Source: Capra hircus | Lineage: Eukaryota; Chordata; Mammalia; Artiodactyla; Bovidae | Length of the DNA stretch: 64,000 nt | Direction: 5' to 3' | Assembly: GCF_001704415.2 (NCBI RefSeq) | Contig: NC_030813.1 | Coordinates: 12,356,001-12,420,000, forward strand | Shown: positions 36,813 through 49,178 of the stretch, piece after piece | Position numbering within the stretch: position 1 is the stretch's first letter | How the letters are laid out: each line of letters starts with the position of its first letter | The notes under the pieces: generated by a model | The model's input: the letters and a program-made list of their open reading frames with translations, nothing else | Database searches by the model: none | What the model was told of the DNA's origin: nothing | Translations under genes and position numbers: made by a program

Positions 36813-39519
36813 TAATTTCAGTTTCAATTACTTTAAATAAAAAATTCAGTTCCTCAGTTGCACTAGCCCCATTTCAAGTGCTTAATTACACGAGTGCCTA
36901 GTGCCAACTGACTGGACATAGCAAATATAAAGCATTTCCCTCATCACAGAAAATTCCATGAATAGCCCACGTCCAATCAGAGGTCATAAACAGAAACAGA
37001 CTGCAAAACCCCCCGTGGTCTCCTTAAAACATTATGAACTATTTAACTCTTTGGAAATTTCATTAAAGTCCTTGGAACTCTCACTTGAAAAAATATTTAC
37101 TCAGGTACTTCAGAGGGTTCAAGATTTCCCAATCTTGTTAATTGGCAACATTTTTACCGAAGTTAAAAATGGCTAACATTTTGTCTCATTTGAGACTTCC
37201 TAGGCTAGGCGAAGGCAATGTTTTTGGAGTGAAGTAACATTAATTTACTTGCTGAGGCATTACTTAGACTGCATGGTGTTAATTTCCTTGGCATTTCTTA
37301 TATATATTCTGTAGTTAGTACTCATTTTGAAAAGTCTGGCCCTGAGTGGTTGGCTCCTTACTAGCCATGTAAATGAGAGGTTATGTGTATCCAGTTACGG
37401 TGGTCTGTGCCTGCCTGTCCTGTCCGTGCTCTCAGAGCTTCCCAAGGCTGCTGCCTTCCTGGTAGCCTGGCCCAGGACATCAGTCAGCTGGTAGCAGGCC
37501 CCCATCCCTCCAAAGTAGCACATGCATACCCAGGCTCTTCTGAACTTCCCATTCACCTTCTTGGTTTAATGTTACTGTTTATGACATTTTATGAATCTTA
37601 TCTGTACCTGACTACACTCTTTAATTTTTTTAATGGAGTTTCTACTGCCAAAGTCAAATAGAAAGTTCCATGTCACTTAGGATGAGTGAATCATCACTTG
37701 TTCAGTTTAAGCCAAATCCTCCCATTAGGCCTCTGAATAGCACTTCAGAATAGCCTTGGAAGTAGCTATTTTCCCACTTGCCAAGACAATAATGTTTTTA
37801 TCAAGGTAATAAAGCAAAGTTGAGAAATTTCCTTTATTTTGCTTTTCAAAGTTATTTTAAACAGGTTGTTATTGTGTTTCAAAATACTGGTTGAAATTAG
37901 AGACTATTTTCAGCCCTAAGATAACAGGGTAGACCCTAAGTGTTGGATCATTTCATATACATGCTTATATTAAATTTTGAAATTTACTGTAGGATACAGT
38001 TTAGGGTAGGTCTCACACATAATTAAGGAGAAGAAACATTCTCTTGTCAACCATACGCATAAAGAGCAAGTAACTTGTAAAAATCTGTTTAGTACTAGCC
38101 CTCAAGAAGTTAAGAATTGAATTCATTCTCACTAGTCACATATGGTGAAGCTTATTTAATATTAATTATTGTTTACTTTTCTATTTTCTGTTATTCATTA
38201 GGACTAAAAACTTAAACCAATGGCTTGAGATGAAAGAGTAAAGTATTCCTAACAAGAAGTATAATGTGAACATTACTGTAGAAGGAAGAAAAGCTATATG
38301 ATTAGCAAATAATTACCAACAGTCCAGGAAGCTGTGTAGTCAAAAACAACCAATCTCAGGCTCTTTTAGTGGTACCTTAAATCGACTTAGAGCTAGAAAG
38401 ATCACAATCATGATCATTGTGACACTTAATTTTAATAAATCAGATAGATGATGATTACTTTTTTAAATTCAGTAATTTACTTGGGAGTAGTAGTATTTTG
38501 TACATCAAATGATTGAAAATGTCCTCGATAAAGTGTTTGCTTAATCCTTGAATGAATGAATGTAGTTCTATAATACACCTGTGTTTGAATCACACAGTGA
38601 ACTTGTACAGAATTCGTCAGTGTGATATGTCCTACGTTGCTGTATGTCAGACGACAGCTCATGGGACCTTACCGATGCCCATCAATGATGTCTTCCCTCT
38701 GATTTAATTAGCAGTCTGTTTGACATAGCATAAATTGTACATTTTAACCTAGGAATAGAAGTTTCCTTTCACTGAGGTGATGGAAATGTGTCAAACCACC
38801 AGTGCTCCAGGGGATTGAAAATTTTATTTTTACTTTTTAAGTTTTTATTCCTTCCCCAAAGTATGGCTATACTGAAGAGCGTTTTTTTTTTTTTTTTTAA
38901 TACCATGTATTTACTTTAAATTCTCCTTCTGTTACTGGAGACGTGCATTAGTTTTCCTATTATGTATTATATAAGCAGCACCATTTGTAAGTCAAAATGG
39001 TAAATGTCTCCGTCCGTTTTTTTTAACCCTTGTCTCACCTGCCACTTCATTTGTGTTACCCTCTTGTTTCAACACCTATGTTTAATTGTGACCTCAGATT
39101 TTAAACAGTTTAGATGTGTATAAGAAATACTTATAAATTTTATTTCACTGAAGAATTTTCCCAGAACATTGTGGGAATTATTTTAAAAATTTCCTAGAAT
39201 TATTTATAGAAATTTTCTCCCTGAATATGGAAGTTTTGACTTCTATAAACAAATGATTAATAGAGTTGCAATGAAAGAAAACACAGCTCAAATTGTTTTG
39301 TCTGAACATGTCACAAATTCTGTGTTGGATGTCATTTTTGTTACTGCCAGAATTAGCTTTATCCAGCATTATTTAATTCCAGTGTAAAGCTAAAAATGTG
39401 AAAAATATAATTTTTGTTCGTTTGTGTGTTTCGTTCAGATTTTCATTTTATTTTGTATTCAATGTGATTCTGTGCCTTTAAAATGTTCTCCCTTCCATTC
39501 TGCCCTTGTATCTTTGCAG

Positions 39520-39592
39520 TCATTGTATACAGCAGATTCTAGAAAGTGTAAATCATTGTCACCTAAATGGCATAGTGCACAGGGATCTGAAG
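39520..39592 (+). CDS. CAMK2D: CAMK2D exon 6 (usual version), helix E and catalytic loop
   Basis: This 73-nt exon starts with T (completing Ser with AG from exon 5) and then has 24 full codons ending in AAG. The peptide begins HCIQQIL and ends [17 protein letters not shown]: helix E followed by the catalytic loop HRDLK, whose Asp is the catalytic base (about residue 136 in delta numbering). [10 protein letters not shown] is the canonical delta sequence. The acceptor has a strong pyrimidine tract ending tctttgcag. The donor AAG|gtcagt is weaker than that of the second version. Because 73 is not a multiple of three, skipping the exon shifts the frame. A parallel exon of the same length and phase lies at 40529-40601. 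Confidence 0.96.
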
Positions 39593-39737
39593 GTCAGTAT
39601 ATGGAGTCCGTACATCTGAATCAGAGGAAGTGTTTTTTTGTTTTTTTTCTGGGGAAAGGGCAGAGGGTGGGTGCTGTACAGTTGTTCCCTTGCCTTTCCC
39701 AACTTTTCCTTAAAATGACTAAATGATGATATAATAA

Positions 39738-39743
39738 TGCATG
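39738..39743 (+). promoter_or_regulatory. UGCAUG motif in intron between the exon 6 pair
   Basis: A full TGCATG, 146 nt downstream of the usual exon 6 donor. Position downstream of the usual exon and upstream of the alternative one would be expected, under the RBFOX position rule, to favour the usual exon and disfavour the alternative. A pentamer GCATG follows at 40055-40059. Hexamers occur by chance about once per 4 kb, so this is only suggestive. Confidence 0.4.
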
Positions 39744-40519
39744 ATGCCTCTTTCAGTTTGCTCATCTACAGGCTAAATATACATCATAGCAAAAAGGGAA
39801 GGACAGCACTGGAAACACAGCTCTTAAGGTTCCGAGGAATAAACCACAGAGACGGTTTGGGGGCAGGCTTTCCTGAGATGTCCAGCATTGGCCTGGAAAT
39901 AACCCTGGCCTGTGATGTATGTCCGCCTGTAGAGCTAAACACCACTTCTGTTCTGAGACCATGGGTTGCTGTAGCAGAACAACTGGTTCCTCATTGCTCC
40001 GTTTGAGTCTGATGAACCCTCAGGCAAGAGACAATAATTGCCAGCTAAATTAAAGCATGCGAAGTTAATGATTTATCAAAAATTCATTACGTATCCTAAT
40101 TTAACCTTAATGGAGCCTTGACTCTAATGTGACAGCTTTCAAATGATACGAGAAAAATGGGAGAGAAGAGGGAAACAGATCTTTTTGTGTGGAGTGAAGG
40201 AGAAACACAAAATCTATAAAAATTATACTTGTGTTCCAGTTCATTTCCTGTGAGGATTTATAACCAGGAAAAGAGCTCCTGAATTGAATGTTTTTATGAT
40301 GGATTTTTCTAGAACAAGTGAACCTACATTTTGGCCCACATCTGGCAAGATCCTGATGGTCCTGAGGTAGTAGTCACTCTACTCGAGCGTATGTTTACGT
40401 GACTGAAGGTGTTTAAACACAACCCCAGTTGTCTGCTAGTTTTGCACTTTAACCCAGTCTCTCTGAGGGTATACAGACAGTGAGTGGAAGCTTGGAACTA
40501 ACACACGCCCCCTGGTGTT

Positions 40520-40525
40520 TGCATG
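40520..40525 (+). promoter_or_regulatory. UGCAUG (RBFOX-type) motif on the alternative exon 6 acceptor
   Basis: TGCATG lies immediately before the acceptor, in gtttgcatgcag. RBFOX proteins bind UGCAUG in pre-mRNA. Established behaviour is that binding upstream of or over an acceptor tends to repress an exon, and binding downstream tends to activate it. Binding here would cover the AG region and pyrimidine tract of the alternative exon. The motif is seen directly; its use is inferred. Confidence 0.55.
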
Positions 40526-40528
40526 CAG

Positions 40529-40601
40529 TCATTGCATTCAGCAGATCCTGGAGGCTGTGCTACACTGCCATCAGATGGGCGTAGTCCATCGGGACCTGAA
40601 G
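40529..40601 (+). CDS. CAMK2D: Alternative, probably mutually exclusive CAMK2D exon 6 (alpha/beta-like)
   Basis: This second 73-nt exon also begins with T after an AG acceptor, has 24 codons, ends in AAG, and encodes HCIQQIL then EAVLHCHQMGVVHRDLK. Compared with the usual exon 6 there are five substitutions (Ser to Ala, Asn to Leu, Leu to Gln, Asn to Met, Ile to Val). The catalytic HRDLK is intact. The resulting peptide equals that of CaMKII alpha and beta. By my hand count 50 of 73 bases match, and 13 of the 18 changed codons are synonymous, the pattern of long purifying selection. The branch-point match is ctaac (40498-40502), about 28 nt upstream, with no intervening AG. The acceptor is gcatgcag with a weak pyrimidine tract, and the donor AAG|gtgagt is a consensus site. 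Expression is inferred, not shown. Confidence 0.87.
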
Positions 40602-43453
40602 GTGAGTAATGCCCTTGGAGAAGACAAACCACCACACGATTCCTAACGACTGTTCAGCTGCAGCTATGCCTGTAAAGGCAACAACATGAGCAATAAAGTT
40701 GTGCGGACTCTTTCCAACACATAATGAAACCACTTTCTCTCGCCACAGTTCTCTAATGCACCGTTGAGATTTATACAAATCCCATTTCATCCAGAGAGAA
40801 ATCATTTCCTAACATTTACAATAAGCAGGTTATATTTTCTTTCTCCAAAGCAGAATACAGCATATAATGTGACTTTGAGTAGGACTGATGATCTCCTCTT
40901 TAAACTTGTTCTGTGAACGTTTGGCATGTTTGTTGATCAGACTCATACTTTATGTACCTATATTTTGTAAGTGGTTATCAGAATTATAAAGTAAATAGAG
41001 ATGAATGTATTAGGTAGATTTTTGGCCCACGAGATTGGTGCTAAAGGCCTCCATTATGGGTAGTAAAGTCTTTTTCCCTTAACATTAGTCCCAGGAATTC
41101 TGAGGACATTGAGTCTTCCTGTTTTTTTATTTATTTATATTTCTAAGGGTCAAGATACTATTGTGTTTTAAAACAGATGGAAAAAGGGTAAAACAAATCT
41201 TATTATCAAATAGTATATATGTAACATATAGCTACATACTCGTACTTTTAAGACTACTCAGTTTCTGATAACCATTGAGAATGAGAAATGTTTAGATCAT
41301 TTAGAAATTAAACATTTCAGAGATGACTGTCTTGTTCTTAATTCTCTGACCTCTTCTCTCAGCATTCTAGCTTTACTGATGACATTTCAGAGAAATTGTG
41401 AACACTTAGAAATTTAAATGGAGGAAAAATCCTGGGTGGGCAACATAGCGCATGGGCTCACTGTGTAGCTGTGATTTTGCATTTGAAACCTCAGCCTTTT
41501 CCGGGCTTCAGTACAAAGGTGGCGAAGGGTAAGTCAGAGTGTCTTAGACTGTGACGTGTGCAGGACCTAGGCATACTTCCTTTGTCACAGTACTTTCCAC
41601 TCATTTTCTGTGTTCCAGAAGAATATTTCTTCAGTGATTCACAGCAAGTTGCTTGAAGATGTGATCTGTAAGCAAAACATTGCCTTTTCTAGAACCTTCC
41701 TTTGATTTCAGTTTGAGTCTGAGAGCTTGTTCTTTTGGAGAGCCGAGGTAGAATTGTGTCCATCTGCTAACACTTACCAAATTTACCCATCAGGAAAAAG
41801 GAAAAAGAATGTGTTCCTTTGAAAATTCATATATATGGCAATCACCTCAAAACCTGCTTAGCAGCCACATAAAGACAGTGCCCCTTTTTGTTACTTCTTA
41901 GAACTCACAGTGCTGCTTTCCTTTTTAAGTGACTGTGTGTAGACATACAGCTTGTTTGTGCTATTCTTATTGTTTAATAAATTTATCATTTGAGATATTT
42001 TACTTCATTTTATGTAATTATAAGTATACTCTAAAAGCCATGATGAAAAATGCAAATTTTGTTCCAGGACTTTCAAAATATATTTTTTGAGGTCTTGATA
42101 TTACACTTCTGTAAATGTCCAAACCCAGCTGAGTCCTTCAAAGACTGGAACTTTTATCAGAGATGGCAGAGAGCCTAGGCTGTGGAAGGGAAAGAAAAAG
42201 ATATTTTCTGACATATGAGCTAAAGTCACTAGTTAAAAACTCAGGCAGGTGATTTCCAGAGAGGCTAGTACTGAAAGAAATTAGCCTGCTGCATCACCCC
42301 ACAGATTTCTTTCAAGGGAGAAAAGTGTTTTTGCTTTCCATTCTTACTCTAATTTAAGGAGAGGATAGAGATGAACTTCTGATGAAGCTTGTTATAATTT
42401 CTGTAATTGTTGTCTCAGTTTCTGTTAAATTGCTGACTTGGATAAACCTCAGTTGAGTCTAGTTCTTAATAGGCCATGGCATAAACTTACTAACAGAGGC
42501 CCGAACCTGTGTGCAAGGGGCGGCTTAAGTGTGTTCTGTCGCTGGCTTTGATTTGTGGCTTTTATACCCACGATGCATAATCTGATAAGTATACCGCTTG
42601 TAACAGCACATTTACCAATATATTAAAATGAAAAGGATCAACTGCTGAAATCTATTATCAGGCTTTAAGCAAAAAGGTTGCCCTTACAATTATTAGGCCA
42701 TATATTTTTGCTTCCGGAGCAAGATTCATATGTTAGTTCATGTGCAATAGACACAGTTTAATTTGTCCATATCAGTGAGATAAAGACACAGGATGTATTA
42801 TACTTATCATCATCATCGTCATCATAGGCATCTGTGAGCATCGGAGTACTGTACAGGTTGTCTATAAACCCCTCTGAGGATAATAGCCATTTGTGTTCCT
42901 TTCCAGTACCTAATGTGGGACCTTGTCCCTAGTTAACACTTGCAGCATAGTCCTTCAATTCAGGAATGAATAAAGTTCAACCCAAAGTACACTTGTCACT
43001 TAAAAGCCAACACTGAGTAAAACAGGCTGTTGTGACATATTAATTAATGTTGAATAAAAGAGGAAAAGCATATCCTCTTTGATTCAGCGGTAATGTGAAG
43101 ATATCTTTCTAATATTTTAATAATTTCCACTTTGAGGGGCTCTTTAGACAGCAGACTCCACCAGATGGAACCTTACCAGGACCTAGAGACAAGGCTAGGG
43201 CACAGCAGGCAACTTGAGGGTGTCCCAGAGACAACAGCAGGTCAGGGTGGTGAGACGCTGGAGGCGCTTGAGGCCGCCCCAGGCAGCATCCGTGGGCCGC
43301 AGTCTTTTGTCTAAGGTGCATTCAGTGTCAGGCCAGCGGATGCAGATCTGCTGGGGGGTCCAGCAGTGGTAACATAGCTATAGGACTCTAGTTCAGGGCT
43401 ACGAGAGGGTTTGGATCAAGGCAGAACCTTAATAAAAGATAAAAGGGCCGTAG

Positions 43454-43680
43454 CTGCCATTTATCAAGCAGTTGCTCTATACCCTGCCCTGTATTATCAT
43501 ACGAATATTCAGAGTGACTTCATGAGGAAGGTACCATGATTGTCTCCATGTTACCTAAGAGGAGATTAGCAACCATGAGGAAAAGGACTTGTTCAGATTC
43601 GCATAGCTAGTAAGACAGGATCTGTGCCCAAGCAGCTGGGCTCCCGGGTCTGCAAGCTTAATCCCTACCACTTCTCAGTT
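43454..43680 (+). repeat. MIR SINE (MIRb type)
   Basis: ccatttatcaagcagttgct, ttcatgaggaaggtaccatg and attcgcatagctagtaagac match a near full-length MIR. Ancient and diverged. Confidence 0.7.
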
Positions 43681-46600
43681 CAGTTAGATGAATGAATTGA
43701 AAACCCTTATAGAGACCAAAGAAGAGTTCAAAACAGTGATGGGAAACTAATTTTACCAGTAACATTCAGAGTTATTTGGGGAAATGGGTCTAAATTTAGT
43801 GAATCAAGAGATTAAAATAATCCCCATCTGTGGCTTTTCAGAACTATACAAAATTTGTATCATTAGGAATAAGAGAATACGGTATAGTTAAGACATAATG
43901 TAGAGTAGGAGGACAGCATAAATTTTGACAAAAGACTGCTGTAAAAAGTGAAAATGTTCTGTTTAGGAAATCAGTAAGGTGGCATTGTCCACAGCCTTTA
44001 GAAAATGAGACATTGAGAAGAATGAAATGGATTTGCCACATTTAATTTAGGCCACATCAAAACAATCAGTTTGGAGTCCTTAAGAAATAGATCATTTATG
44101 AAGAGAGGATTACTGTTCTGTGGTGGGATATTTGTGTGAACTGATAACTTAAATTCAGGTATCAAAAGAGAAGAACAAACATTAATCAAGTATTTCTTGA
44201 GCACTTACTAAGTCCCTGTCTTAGCTTTATGCATATATTACACAGCAAAACAAAAACAAACCTTGTATACATGGAACATACAAGCCAGGGAATTAAAGAT
44301 CACTTAAACATATGCGGGAGACATATCCATGCTGCTCCTCCCAGAAAGACGGAAGTGCATCAGACAGGCACCGCCTCCGGAAATATACTAGATCGAAAAG
44401 AGACTGCAGTAAGAAGCAACAACTCTCGATGTCACAGGAAATAAAGGAATATCAAGTCAGATGTGTCCTCACGTAAGAGCCTGGAGAATACAATTTCTGT
44501 GAATCAGTTGACAGAAGGAAGTAAGGCAAAAGAGACAGTTATATAGCTGTACTTTTTCAAATAACCATTTCTTACACAAAGTAGTAAAATTTCTTCACTT
44601 CAAAGTGTATCAGAAGTGGTTACTAAACTGCCTCATGAGCAGCTCTCTGGATAAGAGGCTGCATACATACAACTGAATCTTTTAGCAACAAATAGGCACT
44701 GGTGAATTGCCTTGGTAGAAAATACTGTCTTCTTAAAGCCTACCTCCTGAAGAACAGTGTTATTTAATGGAAAAATCATTAGATGGGTAAATGAATATAA
44801 GATTGATAGGTAGATAGATGGATAGAAGGATATATTTTAGTGAAGATAGTAATTCTGGAAATTTGGGAGGATTTTTAAGACTTCCATAGACACAATTAAA
44901 TTTATGCGCAGAAAAGCAAGAAATTCATTTTCTGGAAATGTGACAAGCCTTCAGTAAGTCCTTGTCACCATGGGTAGCTGTGTCAAATAGTGATTTCTGC
45001 ATTTTCCTTGATTACAAAATCACAAGTATTTCACTTTCCACAGAATCATCTTTGAAAATAAAGGCTTAAAGACTATATCATAGTCGTTAATGTACATCTA
45101 GATACATTACAAACTATGTGACAGATTCCGGAATTCATTTAGCCATTCTACTGTTCCTTTATGAAGTACTTGGTGTATGTCAGGCTGCGGAGAAACGGTA
45201 GGTGATTGGTGAAATCCCACTGTGGTTACAGTCTAGTTCTTTCAATCTACTTGATAGTGTGTGCTGATAATTAATGTTAGAAGTACATCAAGAAACAGGA
45301 GTGTAATACAGAGTGATTCTTTTGAACTTGCTCATATATGCACAGTGATAGAAATAGAACTTCCTCATCACAAACTTACAGCGCATTCCTCAGCTAGAAA
45401 GTCCCCATGCTGGGTACATAAATTCAGGCATCCACCATGTGAAAAGCAAAGCAGAATCAAAGCAAAAGCCGCTTGTACCATATGCGCCAAAGGACCTCCA
45501 CCATATGTGGGAAAGAGCCTGACATGCAGGCTTTTCAGTTCATGCAAGATTTCATTTGGTTGAATTTTAGGAGCTTTGTTCACACCTTCTTTGGCAAAGA
45601 AGTGACTGAAAACACACCAAAGCACTGACTGATTAACTTCATATTGGAATATTGATACTTTCCACTAGAGGAAAGAAATTTAAAAAGACTATTTCACTTC
45701 TTAAAGGCCAGTATCCAGGGGAGTGTAAGAATCAAATCATATTGAATAATAAAACTCATAGCTTGCTGTTTTATATTCATAAAGAGCAAAACATTTAAAG
45801 AAAGTAAAATACACATGATTTCACTAAACATAAGATCCACATGTTTGCGTTTACTGGCTAGTTATCATGTATGTGCACGGATAAATCTGTCTTGTGACTA
45901 ATGTTGAAGATGTTTATATGACTCATGTTGAAGATGATCATCACCTCTGCTGAATCAGTTCTTTAATAAACATCATGCTAATTTAGAAATCCTCATGATA
46001 TGTTTGTGACATTTTTAAGAAGCAAAGATTAAATTATGCCTTTTTCATAAGTTTTCCCATGTTTTAGTTGAATGTGGGTAGTAAATATTTTTGAGTACTT
46101 TAGATTGTTCTTAAAATATCTACTGAATGGATTACCATTTGAAAATGAATGATTTTTATATCTCAGAATCACATCGTTAAAAGGAAGGGATCAGGAAATC
46201 TGACCTCAAGCCCTTACTTCATCTTTTTGAACCTCCCTACCTCATTTAGAAAAAGAGGGATTTGAATTAGTTTATCTCCCAAGTCTCTTGCAATTCGGAA
46301 AGTCATTCCAGAAACTTGCCTCAGTACTTTGAGATGCTTGAACAGTTTCAAGAAAACCCCAAGTCGTGATGAAAGAAGTTGCCATTGTATCCATATGGAA
46401 GTACAGAACAAAACTTGCAAACAGTTGCTGCTCATTACAGCTGATATGCTATAAATGGTTGTTGACACTAAGACCAGATGTCGTGGAAAATCCTGCATCA
46501 TTAGGAAGCAATGGGGTGGGGAAGGAACCTGTGTGTGAGAATGTCAGTAGAATCTATTTAAAAACCGATCTAAACAGTGATGCATTATAAGAATCTAGGG

Positions 46601-48876
46601 GTAATCTCAATGTGTATATATTAACATAATAGATTGCACTTACTTTAGAAATGCAGACATTTTTCAAGTCATGAGCATTCATTACAGATATTCAGTGTTC
46701 TGCACATTTGAAATGGCCAGCTGCACTGGACTGTAATAGCTGATCACTAATGCATATAATGTCCCTTACAGAGGACAAACCCCTGTGATAAAATCCAATG
46801 GGGTTTTATAACTTGAAACATACTGTTATAAGATTTTAAAATATATATATTTGTAATATTCATTTGCGAGGTGAAGAACTAGTTAATTAGCTTCAAAGGT
46901 CTGAATAGCCCAAATCCACATAGTTAATAAGAATCAGGCCCAGGACATAAATCCATGTCTTCCTTTTCTGTCTAGATCGTAGTGCTGTGCCCCCATGTTC
47001 AAACATAGTTATGTTGGAAGACCGGAGTTTCTGATCTCACCTTTCTGATTTGTTTTAGAAGGTCAGAATAGCAGAATCTTAGCAATTAATAGTGTAATGG
47101 TGACCCTTCCTTAAGGAAGTAGCCACTAATTCGGTGAGAGATTCTATTTCAACTTTTGTGGAATATAACCACAAATTATCTTACTTTCTGTAGACATTCA
47201 TAATCTAAATTTATCTACTTGCCAATGAACTTTTGTAGTGCAATATGTTCTTAAGTTGGAAGCTATCTGAATGGTAGCAATTAAAACCAGGATAAATGTG
47301 TACTGCCCTGGTTTAAATGCTACTTTAGAAAATCTTGGTGATTAAGTCTCCTGTATCCTTGCAGAACATGATAAAAAGATTATTCAAACATATTTGAAAG
47401 AGTTGACTATAAATCAAAAGTATGTGATATTTTTAATGTTTCTTTGATGCTGGCCATTATTAGAAGCAATCTTGTGATAAAATATTTTATAAAGCAAGTA
47501 ATCCTTTAATAAAGGCAGTAATCATCCTCATTTTTTCAGTTTGTATTCCATAATTCTATATTTTAGGTTTGCCTAAAAGATATGCTTAAACATGAAGTCA
47601 TTTCAGTGCTATTAATATTTGAATCTATACAGTAACCTTGAAATAGCCATGCCTTTTCCTGTGCATAACTGCAGCTGAACAGTCTTCTTGGGTGTAAGGT
47701 GAAACACTGATCCAGATGGACTTATTATTTCCTGGATAAGTCACAGGCCCTACAGAGAGGTCTTGGAGATCGTCTCTAGGTATGAGTATTTGCCTCAGTC
47801 ATTCAGAGACTGTGCATCAGAAAACTCCAAGGCTTTCCCTTTCTTCTGAATTGGCAGATCCTTGGTGTACAAGGGCATAGTGCACCCAGCACTGCCCAGA
47901 ACTTTTTGATTTATTAATAAGAATAAAAGCACATTGAATTGTTTACAAGTTTATTCATTGATGACACTGGCGTTTGGTCAACAAACTTAAATACCACTTG
48001 AAATTGAAAAGATCTAAAATGATTGCGATTTCTAAAGCAATTGGAACTCTATCCCTAAATGAGTCTGTGCTTGACAAATTAAGACAAATGGGTATTAGCA
48101 GAGATCTCTGACGTCTCAATGCTTTTGAATATGATGGTCACAGAGAAATAAACTATTACTTATTGTTTGTGTTTTCTTCCAAGGTATTTATTCCATAAAT
48201 TAATAGCTGGCAATCACTTCTTGATTAAATGAGAAGGTACATAAATGCAGTGACCATAAGTTTTAGCTGTGAAAATAAAATGTTAAATATTAATCATACA
48301 GCATGGTTAGATACTATAGTATAGTGACAGATAAACAAGAATTCTAAGTAATTTCAAATGTTAGATTTTACTGAAAGTTATTTTAGCATGGAGATATTTC
48401 ATATTCTTAAGACATGTTCATCCCAACATCCAAATTAAGTTTTCATGTTTTTAGCGTTTAGGTAAAAACCTGTCAGCCCTAAAACATTATAAAGTTTTCC
48501 TTAAAGTTACCATTTGTCATAACAGTGGTGAATCTGATGGCAGTGAGCAGCAGTAGCCTGAAGAAGTCTGGTACTCGAGTAAAACTTACCTGCCTATACT
48601 TCAGTTCTTGTAGACTTCAGCTACTTTCTTCTGAGCTCTGGTTATGAGTCTTTGCTAATTTGCATGGCTGGCTTAATTAATAAATTAAATATTGGTTTAG
48701 GCTGTGTTTACACAAGGTCAAAACAACAACAGAATTGACTAATTCAGTAAGGAAAAAAAGTAGCAAATTTCATGAAAAAAAATTGAAATCAGTTGTTTGT
48801 TAACATATAAACGAAACCAATTTGATTAACGGAATGTTTAAATGTTTTAGACAGTTGTTTTGGCATTTGGAGAGTC

Positions 48877-49178
48877 CATTGTTTCCCAACTTTTTTCAGC
48901 CTGAGACACCTCTAAATTTGCTGAGTTTTAGCCCAAGTTAGAAGATGTTGAACCACTCTCCCAAATACACATACCAATCCAGACAAACATTCATCCGAAT
49001 ACCTAAGGATCTAAGGATGATAGATTTACATTATGCATTAATCGGCCTCCTTTTCCTGACCAGCTTTTCCCTTCATTTCTTAAAACCCATAAAGGCTGTC
49101 CAGGGAAAGTCAAGAATTTGTCATGGTGCTTATTTTCAAAGTACCAATGTGTCTCAGTGACCCGGTTGGGAAACAGTG
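48877..49178. repeat. hAT-like DNA transposon fossil (non-autonomous)
   Basis: A 302-bp segment with inverted ends: cattgtttcccaac on the left, and gttgggaaacagtg on the right (one mismatch in 14). Flanking 8-mers ggagagtc and gtgtagac agree at 5 of 8, compatible with a decayed hAT 8-bp target duplication. Family not identified. Confidence 0.5.

Larger units (their letters stand above)
39593..40528 (+). other. CAMK2D: Intron between the two exon 6 versions (936 bp)
   Basis: This short intron separates the usual and alternative exon 6. It contains no recognisable transposon. Most of 39760-40180 is complex, non-repetitive sequence, unlike much of the neighbouring intron. It includes a TGCATG at 39738-39743, GCATG at 40055-40059, and TGCATG at 40520-40525 overlapping the acceptor of the alternative exon. 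A run of T interrupted by G (39628-39648) lies shortly after the usual exon's donor. Confidence 0.85.

Noticed and set aside
40529..40601. Alternative exon 6 as a processed pseudogene scrap of CAMK2A or CAMK2B
   Set aside because: The similarity starts and stops exactly at exon boundaries, with a branch point, acceptor and donor outside it. A retrocopy would include neighbouring exon sequence and no intronic splice signals.
43130..43420. G+C-rich block as a possible promoter or CpG island
   Set aside because: Too few CpGs over too short a length by eye, and not near a known start site.
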